From IMG/VR virus record IMGVR_UViG_3300042691_022333, positions 1-29,283 of that record: 29,283 bases of DNA; one strand, given 5' to 3'. This DNA is from a virus. The notes beneath the pieces are model-generated. The model ran no database searches and was not told the origin of the DNA. It saw nothing but the letters and a program-made list of their open reading frames with translations. Below are positions 9,265 through 16,767 of this stretch, in pieces. Made by a program: the position numbers and the translations under genes. How positions within the stretch are numbered: position 1 is the stretch's first letter; each line of letters opens with the position of its first letter.

Positions 9265-10512
9265 TTACCCAATTATACTATATGAACTCCATTGTAATAT
9301 TGCTGGAGCAGGTGGAGCGGGTGGTGGGTATTGTGCCATTATTGACATTGTTCCACTCGTTCCTAATAGATGTAGTTTTGCTACATTTACAAATGGACCT
9401 ATCATTATATTGGTAGGTTCTGAGAATACCAATGTTGGTGGTATAAACCATATATTTGGAATATTAGGTATTAATCCATTTATAGCATCATATGCCATAG
9501 CTTCTATTTCTTCCTTTGTTGGTATTTTACTTTCTACTTCTTTTTTAATTTCTTCCTTTGTTGGTATTTTTGGTATCGATATACCTGGTAAATCTATCTT
9601 AGGTATGGCACCATTTATTGTATCTTTTACAAATTCTTTAACTTCTTTTTGAGTAGGTTTTGGATTTGGAATTGATTCAGATAAAGCTACTGCGGTTTGG
9701 ATTACTGCGTATATTGGCTGTAATATAGTTTCTTCAATCGGTTTAATTAATTGTTCTGTAATTATCTTAACCGCTTCTTCTAATGCTTTTTTTCTAGCTT
9801 GCTCTATTAATTCTTTCCTTTTAGGTAATTCGGGAAATGGAAATTTAATAGATGGTTTAAATTGAGAACCAATTGATGGTTTTTTCTTTTTAGCTTCTTT
9901 TAACTTTGCAACTATCTCCTTCCCTGCTAAAATAGCTGGATGGTTTTTAATTTCCGGTGCTAGTTCTTCTTTGTTTTGAATCTTTTGGATAGTTTCGTAA
10001 ACATTTACAGTTAAAGATGGAGCAGGAGCAGGTAATGGAATCTCTATTGTTTTACTTTTAAGTGCATCTTCTAATGCTTTAAGAGCTTCTACTTCAGCTT
10101 TATGTTTTGCTGCTGAGATGGCTAATGATATAGGACTAGGTCCTAAGTTCATAATTGTTCCCGGCGCAGGTGGTGTCATTTGCCACCCCAATGGTTTTAA
10201 CAATGGATTTGGTATTGGTGCCATTTCTGCTCCCAACCAATATGCATCGAATGCCGATGGATATATTTCTTGTAAAATATTGAAATTCTCACCATCCGAA
10301 TCAGTTCCTTTTTTTAATGCTCGTTTGATAACATCAGCCATACCCTTAACATTCCCATTTATAATAGGAACTCCATAAATCATATCACCACCTCTTTTAA
10401 TACATTTATCATATTCATTTGCATAAAATTCAGCAAATGAATCCGGGTCTTTTGAAAATTGACCTGTAATCATTGATTTTAAAACATTAACTTTGAATAT
10501 AGTCCAAGACAT
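9265..10512 (-). CDS. Unknown tail/baseplate-block protein (415 aa)
   Basis: Starts MSWTIFKVNVLKSMITGQF. The N-terminal ~125 residues look globular, with FAEFYANEYDKCIKRGG and many aromatic residues. The middle (about 140-280) is Lys/Glu/Ala-rich helix with EALKALEDALKSK and RKKALEEAVKIITEQ. A tandem IPTKEEI motif occurs at about 320-345 (IPTKEEIKKEVESK, IPTKEEIEAM). The C-terminus is Pro/Ala-rich (PPPAPPAPA). No enzyme motif or membrane segment is seen. The start overlaps the end of the spike gene by one base, so it is probably a tail, hub or assembly protein. Function is not recognised. Confidence 0.7.
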   Translation of the reverse strand: MSWTIFKVNVLKSMITGQFSKDPDSFAEFYANEYDKCIKRGGDMIYGVPIINGNVKGMADVIKRALKKGTDSDGENFNILQEIYPSAFDAYWLGAEMAPIPNPLLKPLGWQMTPPAPGTIMNLGPSPISLAISAAKHKAEVEALKALEDALKSKTIEIPLPAPAPSLTVNVYETIQKIQNKEELAPEIKNHPAILAGKEIVAKLKEAKKKKPSIGSQFKPSIKFPFPELPKRKELIEQARKKALEEAVKIITEQLIKPIEETILQPIYAVIQTAVALSESIPNPKPTQKEVKEFVKDTINGAIPKIDLPGISIPKIPTKEEIKKEVESKIPTKEEIEAMAYDAINGLIPNIPNIWFIPPTLVFSEPTNIMIGPFVNVAKLHLLGTSGTMSIMAQYPPPAPPAPAILQWSSYSIIG

Positions 10513-11732
10513 TATGACTTACTTAAATAATTTCTTGCTGAAAGAATTGTGTTTAATCTACCCTTAATTGCTTCAAATTCTGCTCTATTAACAGGTCCAG
10601 CTGGTGTAGGTCCTACTGGTGTTGCATATATTTGTTTATTTATAGCAGATATTAAATCTTGTAATATTTTTACCAATTCACCACCCAATACCATTTTTTG
10701 TACATCTGCACCTGCGGCACCTTCGCCAGTATCTTTACCTAAATAAATTTTACCACCACTATCTGAATTAAGGAATATCTTATTGTTTCCTTTAGAATGT
10801 AGTGTTATAGTTTTATCCGTATGTAGGTAAATATCTTTTGCAGAATCAACTGTGAATCTACCATCGGTTATAATACCGGTATTCTTTTTACCAAATATAA
10901 TAAATTCGTTTGCCTTTGCTGATAAAACTATTCTATCGGAATTTACAAATAATTGGTCACCTTTTAAATCAGATGATGATGGATATTCGGTAAATGCTTT
11001 CTTTTCCTTTTTAATCGTTTCTAAGAATGGAACTTTTACTTTATTAGATACCATATAAATGGATGTACCATCTTTATTGATATCTTCATCAACCAATTCA
11101 CCAATCTTCTTAGAATCTAATTCAGGGTTTTGTTTATTTCGTAGATAAATGCCAGGTGAAGATGTTTTACCATCCTCTGTTAAAAAAAACTCACTAAAAC
11201 GAATAGTGTTACCAACTCTACCCTGTAAAATAGTATCTCCTTCTTTTGGATTTAAAAACTTAATCTTTTCTTTTACTTCGTATGGTTTTTTTTCAGATTC
11301 GGTTTGAGTAGCAGGTTGATTTGGTGTTCCTGTTTTTTTAGTTTCTCCATAAGCTTTATTGCTAGAACTATCTTTAGATTTTGCTACTTCCTTTTCTTTT
11401 GAAACTTCTGATATTTTATAATCTTCTCTATAATTGGGATACTGGGTAATTGAATATGGTAACCAATAGTAATCTTTACCAATATTTAAAATTAAAACTG
11501 TTTCACCTAATATCGGATAAGTTAAATTGTTTTTATCAAATGGAAACGCATATGCTTCTTTTGAAATAGTAGATTCTCTTTTAAATTCTACTGCACCTAA
11601 AAAACGAATATCATTATCATCAAAATTAGAATTATCATTATATTTTTTTATAAAATCATTTTCTTTATCTAATTTCTTATCTGATTTAAGATATACTTTG
11701 GTTACTACCGCTAGAAATGTTTCCTCAATCAT
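10512..11732 (-). CDS. gp5-like baseplate central spike protein without lysozyme domain
   Basis: 406 residues. An N-terminal OB-fold-like part (about 1-100) is followed by a charged linker. Then comes EGDTILQGRVGNTIRFS (165-180), the pattern found in gp5/VgrG-type spike proteins of marine T4-like phages. Residues ~265-345 are short beta repeats (GRFTVDSAKDIYLHT, KTITLHSKG, KIFLNSDSGGKIYLG), consistent with a spike beta-helix. The C-terminal ~60 residues are helical. T4 gp5 carries a lysozyme domain between OB fold and helix; none is visible here, so cell-wall digestion must come from another protein if needed. It abuts the 134-aa gene and overlaps the next by one base. Confidence 0.75.
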   Translation of the reverse strand: MIEETFLAVVTKVYLKSDKKLDKENDFIKKYNDNSNFDDNDIRFLGAVEFKRESTISKEAYAFPFDKNNLTYPILGETVLILNIGKDYYWLPYSITQYPNYREDYKISEVSKEKEVAKSKDSSSNKAYGETKKTGTPNQPATQTESEKKPYEVKEKIKFLNPKEGDTILQGRVGNTIRFSEFFLTEDGKTSSPGIYLRNKQNPELDSKKIGELVDEDINKDGTSIYMVSNKVKVPFLETIKKEKKAFTEYPSSSDLKGDQLFVNSDRIVLSAKANEFIIFGKKNTGIITDGRFTVDSAKDIYLHTDKTITLHSKGNNKIFLNSDSGGKIYLGKDTGEGAAGADVQKMVLGGELVKILQDLISAINKQIYATPVGPTPAGPVNRAEFEAIKGRLNTILSARNYLSKS

Positions 11733-12137
11733 TTATATCTTAGTTTTAATTTCTTCTATTTCAATTTGCAAGTCAACCAATTTTTCATCTGCTTTCTTTT
11801 CAAATTCATTGACCGTATCTTCTAAATCGGTCAATAGTTGTGCTTTTTCATGCTCACTTAACCAACCATCTTCTCCAATTCCCTTTGCTTCCGCTTGTGC
11901 TAATCTCTGAGCAATTGTTGCTAGTTTAATTAAGTGGTCATCGTTTTTAATAGATGAATCAATTAAATCTCTAATTATAGGAGCAAGTACAGTTGCTTCT
12001 CCTACATTTTTAATCAACTTACGAAGTGATTCAATCATTTCTGAAATATTCTTCTTTTTTACTTGTTGATTATCGTAAATATCTTTAAATAATGATGATA
12101 AGTTTTTACCATCAAATAATTGAAATTCTGAACTCAT
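11733..12137 (-). CDS. Small helical virion-associated protein, function unknown
   Basis: 134 residues, almost entirely helical. The N-terminus MSSEFQLFDGKNLSSLFKDIY is followed by ISEMIESLRKLIKN and VLAPIIRDLIDSSIKNDDHLIKLATIAQRL, then a Glu/Lys-rich coiled coil to the end. The pattern matches small proteins next to the spike gene in marine T4-like phages as I remember them; no role is assigned there. The start ATG overlaps the stop of the 65-aa gene by one base (TAATG), so translation is coupled. It may be a chaperone or connector for spike assembly, which is inference only. Confidence 0.7.
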   Translation of the reverse strand: MSSEFQLFDGKNLSSLFKDIYDNQQVKKKNISEMIESLRKLIKNVGEATVLAPIIRDLIDSSIKNDDHLIKLATIAQRLAQAEAKGIGEDGWLSEHEKAQLLTDLEDTVNEFEKKADEKLVDLQIEIEEIKTKI

Positions 12138-12334
12138 TATTCTATATCTTTATTAATTAGTTTATTTATTGCTTCTTTATCTTCTGCTGATAGTTGTTGG
12201 AAGAATTCTGGTGCAATGTTTTCCCAAGCTTTAGATTCTTCCATAATTGGCAAATTACTATCATCCGATGGCATTATCCCTAATTCACCTGCCCAACAAT
12301 TAATAGATTCCAATTTAACTAATGGCTTTTTCAT
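12137..12334 (-). CDS. Small unknown protein (65 aa) at head of the spike operon
   Basis: A short ORF with KPLVKLESINCWAGELGIMPSDD followed by an acidic helix ending INKLINKDIE. Two starts are possible: a GTG at 12338-12340 and an ATG two codons later at 12332-12334. I chose the ATG because it is the stronger codon and lies 14 bases after the candidate late-promoter element at 12349-12358. Its stop overlaps the next ATG by one base. The conserved-looking Cys/Trp segment suggests a real folded product. No family recognised. Confidence 0.65.
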   Translation of the reverse strand: MKKPLVKLESINCWAGELGIMPSDDSNLPIMEESKAWENIAPEFFQQLSAEDKEAINKLINKDIE

Positions 12335-12348
12335 AAACACTTGTTTAG

Positions 12349-12358
12349 AATAAATATT
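12349..12358 (-). promoter_or_regulatory. Candidate late-promoter element before the spike/baseplate genes
   Basis: On the minus strand this reads AATATTTATT and lies in the 38-base gap between the sigma-factor gene and the 65-aa gene, 14 bases before the ATG. It shares the ATATTTAT core with five other gene-start gaps in the window. No host-type TAnnTTTG box is seen in this gap. The link to the gp55-like sigma factor is inferred. Confidence 0.5.
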
Positions 12359-12372
12359 CTTATATTATAAAG

Positions 12373-13062
12373 TTATATTCGTATATCTCCTTCATCCATA
12401 AATTGATTATACAACTCCATCTGCTTTTCTCTCATTTTATTAACTACTTTAGTAATATAATGAGTAGGATGTCCTGTCATTTCTCTTATTAATAAGTAAA
12501 GGGATTTTTTATTGAATGATTCTATATATTCAGCTCTTCTAAATAATTCTAATACTGCATCTGCAATCTGAATATCTCTTTTCTTTTGAAAATAGTTTTC
12601 TAAGTGTTCATCCCAATATGCTAACATTCTAGTATTAAATGTACGATATTCATCATTGAGATTTTCTTCTTTCCAATTATTTTCAGTATCAAACGAAGAT
12701 GGCATAGCGGACATTATATCCGTTTCTTTATATCTTTTATAGTTTGCGTTATTAGTAAGAATCAAATAGTTTCTTGCAACAATAGTAAAGTAAGAGAATG
12801 CTTTACCTTTACCGGCTTTATACATATGGATTTTTTCAATCATAAATGTAACAACCTCACTCATTACATCTTTAGGGTCATCATCGAAATATGTAAATTT
12901 CCATTTGTTATAAACTATCTCTGCTAATTTATCAAAGGCAGGTTTAATTCTATCTCTATAAACTCTATCTTTAACATGTTGCTCTGAAGTAAGGTTATAC
13001 TCTATGATAGCATCTTCGGTATCTTTTGTGAAATACTGTTTGTTTCTTGGTTTTCTTGGCAT
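12373..13062 (-). CDS. T4 gp55-like late-transcription sigma factor
   Basis: 229 residues. The segment YFTKDTEDAIIEYNLT near the N-terminus, and GKGKAFSYFTIVARNYLI at about 84-101, match sigma region 2 as it appears in T4 gp55-type phage sigma factors (core polymerase contact and -10 recognition). The C-terminal helical part (about 165-215, with FNKKSLYLLIREMTGHPTHYITKVVNKMR) looks like a helix-turn-helix of the region 4 kind. In T4, gp55 directs host RNA polymerase to a -10-only late promoter with the sliding clamp as activator. It lies directly upstream of the baseplate block it would control, and a distinct AT-rich element repeats before late-type genes in this window. Confidence 0.88.
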   Translation of the reverse strand: MPRKPRNKQYFTKDTEDAIIEYNLTSEQHVKDRVYRDRIKPAFDKLAEIVYNKWKFTYFDDDPKDVMSEVVTFMIEKIHMYKAGKGKAFSYFTIVARNYLILTNNANYKRYKETDIMSAMPSSFDTENNWKEENLNDEYRTFNTRMLAYWDEHLENYFQKKRDIQIADAVLELFRRAEYIESFNKKSLYLLIREMTGHPTHYITKVVNKMREKQMELYNQFMDEGDIRI

Positions 13063-13064
13063 TA

Positions 13065-13304
13065 TTAGATTTCTTTGTAAGCTTCAATAATTTCTTTCAT
13101 CTTATCAAATACGCTTCCAACCTCATCATCTTTTTCAAACATTTGTTTAGTATCCAAATCTTTTAAAGTTGATAATAATTGAATATCCCTTTCTTCTTGT
13201 AAATTGATAAAATCTTCCAATCTTTCTAATTTGTTTAGAAGATTCCATATAGTGTATCCAGCTGCTGCTAAAAATACAACTAAAATTATAATTATTAATT
13301 CCAT
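13065..13304 (-). CDS. Small single-pass membrane protein with coiled-coil tail
   Basis: 79 residues. Residues ~3-24 (LIIIILVVFLAAAGYTIWNLL) are one hydrophobic segment, followed by a charged helix, LNKLERLEDFINLQEERDIQ, and an acidic C-terminus. The topology fits an N-terminal anchor with a cytoplasmic coiled coil. It sits between peptide deformylase and the sigma factor with 1-2 base gaps. It could be a holin-like or spanin-like accessory, but has no cysteine lipobox or other lysis signature. Function unknown. Confidence 0.7.
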   Translation of the reverse strand: MELIIIILVVFLAAAGYTIWNLLNKLERLEDFINLQEERDIQLLSTLKDLDTKQMFEKDDEVGSVFDKMKEIIEAYKEI

Positions 13305-13305
13305 A

Positions 13306-13941
13306 TTATACTATTTCGTATCCTTGTAAAAAATATTTGTTTGCATGTTTGTATTTAACCTCTTCCATATCACCTGTTGGAGATTTCATTACAATCTTAT
13401 CATTTCTACCATAATTACTCTTTTTGGTAACAGTAGTAGAATATACTCTATCTCTGATAGTAATTCCATCCAAATGGTCAATTTCATGCTGAACAATAAC
13501 AGTCATCATTGTTTCTTTAGAAATTTGCTCATTTGCTCTATCTCCATCTGGATTAATTTCAAATGTTAATTCACCTAAATTATCCGTTTGTACAACAACT
13601 TTAGTTGCACGAATAGTTCTAATAGGCTTTGATACAGTTGAAGGAATCGATAAACATCCTTCGAAAAATAAAAATCCTTCTTGGCTTTTTGATACAATTA
13701 TAGGATTTAGTAAGAATAATTCTTCTTCACCAAATTTAATATAACAAGCTCTCTTTTTAATTCCCAATTGAGTTGCTGAAATACCTAACCCTGGATATTC
13801 TGTTAGTCCTTGTTCCAATTGTTTTCTTAACATATCCGCTTCATATTGTTTAAATTCTGTTTTAGGGCATGGGGTTTTTAAATACTCTACAAATTCCTTT
13901 GTTTGTAATCCATTTTTACCTTTGTCTACTATTAGTTTCAT
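13306..13941 (-). CDS. def: Peptide deformylase
   Basis: 211 residues with all three PDF motifs: GLGISATQ (51-58, motif GxGxxAxQ), EGCLS (94-98, metal-ligand Cys96) and QHEIDH (151-156, metal-ligand His152 and His156 with catalytic Glu153). It should therefore be an active metal hydrolase that removes the N-formyl group from new proteins. It is somewhat longer than typical phage forms (around 140-170), mainly through the ~45-residue N-terminal lead-in and ~45-residue C-terminal tail. Phage deformylases are known from marine T4-like phages, where they are thought to keep pace with rapid synthesis of host or phage membrane proteins. Its start is overlapped by the DUF2061 gene end. Confidence 0.95.
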   Translation of the reverse strand: MKLIVDKGKNGLQTKEFVEYLKTPCPKTEFKQYEADMLRKQLEQGLTEYPGLGISATQLGIKKRACYIKFGEEELFLLNPIIVSKSQEGFLFFEGCLSIPSTVSKPIRTIRATKVVVQTDNLGELTFEINPDGDRANEQISKETMMTVIVQHEIDHLDGITIRDRVYSTTVTKKSNYGRNDKIVMKSPTGDMEEVKYKHANKYFLQGYEIV

Positions 13942-14152
13942 TTTTTTTGTTTTTTAATCCGTATTTTATAAATTTATACCAAAATCTTTCATGTAGAAAG
14001 TATTGTATTGGTTTGTATATCAATTCTGCTACCCCAAATGCGGCTCCAACCTTAATTGAACCACTTATCCACCACATTAATAAAAACCCTATAAGCGTAC
14101 TTAAAATACGATATGAGATGGTTTTAGCTATGTGTCTCTTAACTAATGGCAC
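13916..14152 (-). CDS. DUF2061 small membrane protein
   Basis: 78 residues. The opening VKRHIAKTISYRILSTLIGF, the hydrophobic stretch to WWISGSIKVGAAFGVAELI, then YKPIQYFLHERFWYKF match the DUF2061 family (the KR-xxK-xxSYR and HERxW patterns). Two membrane segments are expected (about 15-31 and 33-48). Family function is not established. It overlaps deformylase by 26 bases and the nucleotidyltransferase by 14 bases, so the three are expressed together. Confidence 0.88.
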   Translation of the reverse strand: MPLVKRHIAKTISYRILSTLIGFLLMWWISGSIKVGAAFGVAELIYKPIQYFLHERFWYKFIKYGLKNKKNETNSRQR

Positions 14153-14480
14153 TTTCTCTTAATTTTGTACCACTTATTTGAGCTATTTCTTGTGGTGGTT
14201 CGTGATAAATTACATCATAACCCACTCCTCTACCATAGTTTACTGATTCAATATCTGGAATAATTGAAATTAATAATCTACCAGTTGATAAATACCCTCT
14301 AAGAGCTTCGGTTAATTCTATCATTACTTCATGTGCTGTTTTTGGATTATTTTCATCCCTATTAACATCTCTAATTGCAATCCATACATTTTTACCTTTT
14401 TCAAATTGCTGGTCTATTAACCATTGATGGCCTTTGTGCCAAGTTTGCCATCTTCCAATAAATAATGCGTACTTTTTCAT
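14139..14480 (-). CDS. NMN adenylyltransferase-like (cytidylyltransferase-fold) enzyme
   Basis: 113 residues with both hallmarks of the HxGH nucleotidyltransferase superfamily: GRWQTWHKGH (9-18), the variant of GRFQPxHxGH, and ISGTKLR (102-108), the ISxTxxR phosphate-binding motif. Closest in pattern to NadM/NadR-type NMN adenylyltransferases, which make NAD from NMN and ATP. At 113 residues it is shorter than NadM (about 170) and ends soon after the second motif, so it may be a minimal form. Another substrate of this fold (pantetheine phosphate, CTP-type) cannot be excluded. No second NAD-synthesis gene is in the window. It overlaps the DUF2061 gene. Confidence 0.75.
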   Translation of the reverse strand: MKKYALFIGRWQTWHKGHQWLIDQQFEKGKNVWIAIRDVNRDENNPKTAHEVMIELTEALRGYLSTGRLLISIIPDIESVNYGRGVGYDVIYHEPPQEIAQISGTKLRESAIS

Positions 14481-14483
14481 ATA

Positions 14484-15377
14484 CTATTTTTTTATAAACG
14501 GCAAAATTGCCAATTCTTTTGCTTTTGCTTCAACCATAATGTCCAAATCCAATTCGTATGTATTGGGGAGGGCATTAATAAGATAGGAATGTGCTTGTGG
14601 TTTTTCTTTTGGGTTGTTTTCATGTAATGCTTTAGATTCTGAATAGTGAACTTCTTGTGTAATGCCTTTTGGCCAAGTTGTAGCTGCTAATTTAAGTGCC
14701 TGTTCTTCTGATAAATCGCCTGTGCAAAATTGATGATGATGATAATCAAATACGATTGGAATGCCGGTGTTTTCGTAAATATACATAAGGTCTTTTACGG
14801 AATACATAGAAGCCTTATCATCATTCTCCAATGTCAATCGTTTGCGTACGCTTGGTGAGAGTCTTTTAAAGTTTGTAATCAATCTATCCATAGCAGATTG
14901 TTTATCGCCGTAGACACCATTACAATGAATATTAATATTGTTGTATGGAGTTTTAGATAACCCCATAAGGTCAAATATCTTACCATGTAATTCTAAATCA
15001 GCAAAAGTTTTTTGAATAACTGATTCATTTGGGGATGGAAGTACATTGAAAGGACCTGGATGCGAATTGATACGCATATTATGAAGTTTAGCGTAATCAC
15101 CTGCTTTCTTTAATTCAAACTTAAACTCCTTATAATCTTTTAATTGGGTAATATCGATATTATCACCCCAAGGAACTAAAGCAGATGATAAACGGAAAAA
15201 ATTAATTCCGTTTAATCTATTCCACTCTAATATTTTGATTAAATCTTTAGCATTTGCTAATGCCAACTCCGAAACATAATCCAAGCCTTTGGCATTGAAT
15301 GTTTTCTTCACCATTGAACGATTTGTGGTAACTTTCTTACCCATCGTCATATTAATACATGCATATCCTATATTCAT
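14484..15377 (-). CDS. uvsE: UV damage endonuclease (UvdE/UVDE family)
   Basis: 297 residues, close to bacterial UVDE (~280-310). It carries the family's TIM-barrel motifs in order: GYACIN at the N-terminus, INFFRLSSALVPWGDN, RINSHPGPFNVLPSPN, NIHCNGVYGDK, RLTLENDDK (metal-binding Glu/Asp) and IPIVFDYHHHQFC (metal-binding His). These enzymes nick DNA 5' to cyclobutane dimers and 6-4 photoproducts, starting repair without photolyase. A host-type promoter (TTTG-N20-TATATTTG) lies at 15382-15413, with the ATG only four bases after its -7 box, implying an almost leaderless mRNA. The nucleotidyltransferase follows after three bases. Confidence 0.93.
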   Translation of the reverse strand: MNIGYACINMTMGKKVTTNRSMVKKTFNAKGLDYVSELALANAKDLIKILEWNRLNGINFFRLSSALVPWGDNIDITQLKDYKEFKFELKKAGDYAKLHNMRINSHPGPFNVLPSPNESVIQKTFADLELHGKIFDLMGLSKTPYNNINIHCNGVYGDKQSAMDRLITNFKRLSPSVRKRLTLENDDKASMYSVKDLMYIYENTGIPIVFDYHHHQFCTGDLSEEQALKLAATTWPKGITQEVHYSESKALHENNPKEKPQAHSYLINALPNTYELDLDIMVEAKAKELAILPFIKK

Positions 15378-15381
15378 AATA

Positions 15382-15413
15382 CAAATATAAGGAATTTATT
15401 TTAAAATACCAAA
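15382..15413 (-). promoter_or_regulatory. Bacteroidota-type promoter for the UV endonuclease gene
   Basis: On the minus strand: TTTG at 15413-15410, exactly 20 bases, then TATATTTG at 15389-15382. This matches the Bacteroidota primary-sigma consensus TTTG ... TAnnTTTG. Transcription would start within a few bases of the ATG at 15377. Confidence 0.7.
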
Positions 15414-15417
15414 CTTT

Positions 15418-16488
15418 TTAATAAGTTTTTGTATTTTCTTCTTCGTTAAGCATTTTTGAATAATCTTTTTCTGTACCCCTCTTTGTACTAATCCAATATT
15501 GTACTGCTTTTGGATTGTTTATCCATAATTGCTTCTTAGCCCATGGAAAATCTGGGTGCATGAACTCTTCCCATTGTAAATTGGGTATATTTTCTTCTAA
15601 TATAGGAGTTTCTTCTTCAATTGGTGAATTTTTTCCACTATCTCCTATATTTTGTGAAATATTTTCCACTATATCTTCTTTTGTATCACCATATACTTCA
15701 TACAAACCTAATTTTTGGTCATTTTTCATCATTTCACCTAAAATTCTTTCTCGTTTTTGTTTTTTAGTTTCAATTAAACCATTAAATGCGATAATTAACG
15801 CTACTGCCAGTGGGTCAAACACAATTACAATCAAAAATATGAAGAATTTTACTACATTTTTTAATTCCACACCAAATGCTTCTGCAACAAATCGAAATCC
15901 ACCCACTTCTTTCTCTAAATCTAAGTTTTTTATCTTAATTTCGTTGATTTTTTCGGTTTCACCGGCATTTTGGGTTTGTAAATCTGAAATTTTATTATTA
16001 ATTTTAGCAATTTCTTTATCTCTATTATCGATTGAACGCAAAAGACGAGAGTTTACCTTACCACCATCAATAATTTTACCCTGATTGGTATTAAATTCAG
16101 TAATTTGAGTAGAAAGTTGAGTAATTTGAGCCGTATTTTGGTCAATTTTAGTTTGGTGAACTGCAATTTCTCTATCTACTTGTTGTAATTGAAGTGATTG
16201 TGCTTGAAAAGCGTTTGAAAGGTATCCAAAAATACCTGCTGAAGTGATTAGCATTAATACTGCTACTGATATAGTTAAATACCATTTGTTAAATCCTCCG
16301 ATTTCATCCCATTTTTGTTTGAGATAAGTTGCAGCAACTAATTTAGCTAACTCTAAAGAACTAGCCATCACCATAACAGATATAGATGCTCCCGCAAAGA
16401 GAACACCTAAACCAGTTACGGAGAAATAAGCTGCACAACCTGCTATTATAATAGCAGATAATCCTACTAATATTTTTAGCCAATTCAT
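15418..16488 (-). CDS. Membrane protein with four predicted TM helices and a central coiled coil
   Basis: 356 residues. Hydrophobic segments at about 4-25, 28-55 and 70-92, then a coiled coil at about 93-205 (DREIAVHQTKIDQNTAQITQ), a fourth segment at about 212-240 (VVKFFIFLIVIVFDPLAVAL) with an Asp-Pro inside it, and a polar C-terminus of about 115 residues. Similar proteins (the FDPLAVAL segment with a long coiled coil before it) occur in marine T4-like phages as I recall; their role is not known. It is coupled to the 61-residue coiled-coil gene upstream (one base gap). Possible roles are lysis timing, superinfection exclusion or membrane remodelling, all inference. Confidence 0.8.
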   Translation of the reverse strand: MNWLKILVGLSAIIIAGCAAYFSVTGLGVLFAGASISVMVMASSLELAKLVAATYLKQKWDEIGGFNKWYLTISVAVLMLITSAGIFGYLSNAFQAQSLQLQQVDREIAVHQTKIDQNTAQITQLSTQITEFNTNQGKIIDGGKVNSRLLRSIDNRDKEIAKINNKISDLQTQNAGETEKINEIKIKNLDLEKEVGGFRFVAEAFGVELKNVVKFFIFLIVIVFDPLAVALIIAFNGLIETKKQKRERILGEMMKNDQKLGLYEVYGDTKEDIVENISQNIGDSGKNSPIEEETPILEENIPNLQWEEFMHPDFPWAKKQLWINNPKAVQYWISTKRGTEKDYSKMLNEEENTKTY

Positions 16489-16489
16489 T

Positions 16490-16675
16490 TTATTGTCCCT
16501 CTCTTTCGATATTAACTAATTCGGAAAGTCTTTCTCTAACTTCTTTAGTTTGACTAATAATAGCTAGAATCTCTTGGTTTGATAACCGCATCTGACCTGT
16601 TGCTGTGTTTTCGATAATTCTTAATTTTCCCTCAAGAACTTCTAACAATTCTTGCACTTTCTTTTTGTACATCAT
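16490..16675 (-). CDS. Small coiled-coil protein, function unknown
   Basis: 61 residues, highly charged and helical (KKKVQELLEVLEGKLRIIE then SNQEILAIISQTKEVRERL). Two adjacent ATG codons at 16675 and 16672 give equal starts. It sits one base before the membrane coiled-coil gene and probably partners with it. Upstream lie a host-type promoter, a terminator hairpin and the AATATTTATT element just three bases before the first ATG. No family recognised. Confidence 0.65.
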   Translation of the reverse strand: MMYKKKVQELLEVLEGKLRIIENTATGQMRLSNQEILAIISQTKEVRERLSELVNIEREGQ

Positions 16676-16678
16676 AGT

Positions 16679-16688
16679 AATAAATATT
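16679..16688 (-). promoter_or_regulatory. Candidate late-promoter element before the 61-aa gene
   Basis: Reads AATATTTATT on the minus strand, three bases before the ATG at 16675. Just upstream the minus strand also contains TATAAATA (16692-16685), identical to the T4 late -10 consensus and overlapping the element. A start site this close would give a leaderless message. Confidence 0.5.
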
Positions 16689-16690
16689 TA

Positions 16691-16730
16691 TAAAATAAAA
16701 ATGGGTAAGAACGAAATTGCTCCTACCCAT
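16691..16730 (-). terminator. Rho-independent terminator after the Hsp20 gene
   Basis: On the minus strand the hairpin arms ATGGGTAGGA and TCTTACCCAT (16730-16701) pair around a short loop and are followed by a T-rich tract (16700-16691). It lies 37 bases past the Hsp20 stop. The host-type promoter at 16731-16762 sits directly before it. Confidence 0.75.
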
Positions 16731-16762
16731 CAAAGATACTAAAAATAACTTAAATTACCAAA
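16731..16762 (-). promoter_or_regulatory. Bacteroidota-type promoter abutting a terminator hairpin
   Basis: On the minus strand: TTTG at 16762-16759, 20 bases, then TATCTTTG at 16738-16731. The spacing is identical to the promoters at 15382 and 18355. Transcription would begin in the first bases of the hairpin at 16730-16701 and proceed to the 61-aa and 356-aa genes. Confidence 0.65.
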
Positions 16763-16767
16763 TAAAA

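Noticed and set aside
9251-9652. Plus-strand ORF opposite the 415-aa gene
   Set aside because: Opposite frame of a real gene, with no neighbours on that strand.
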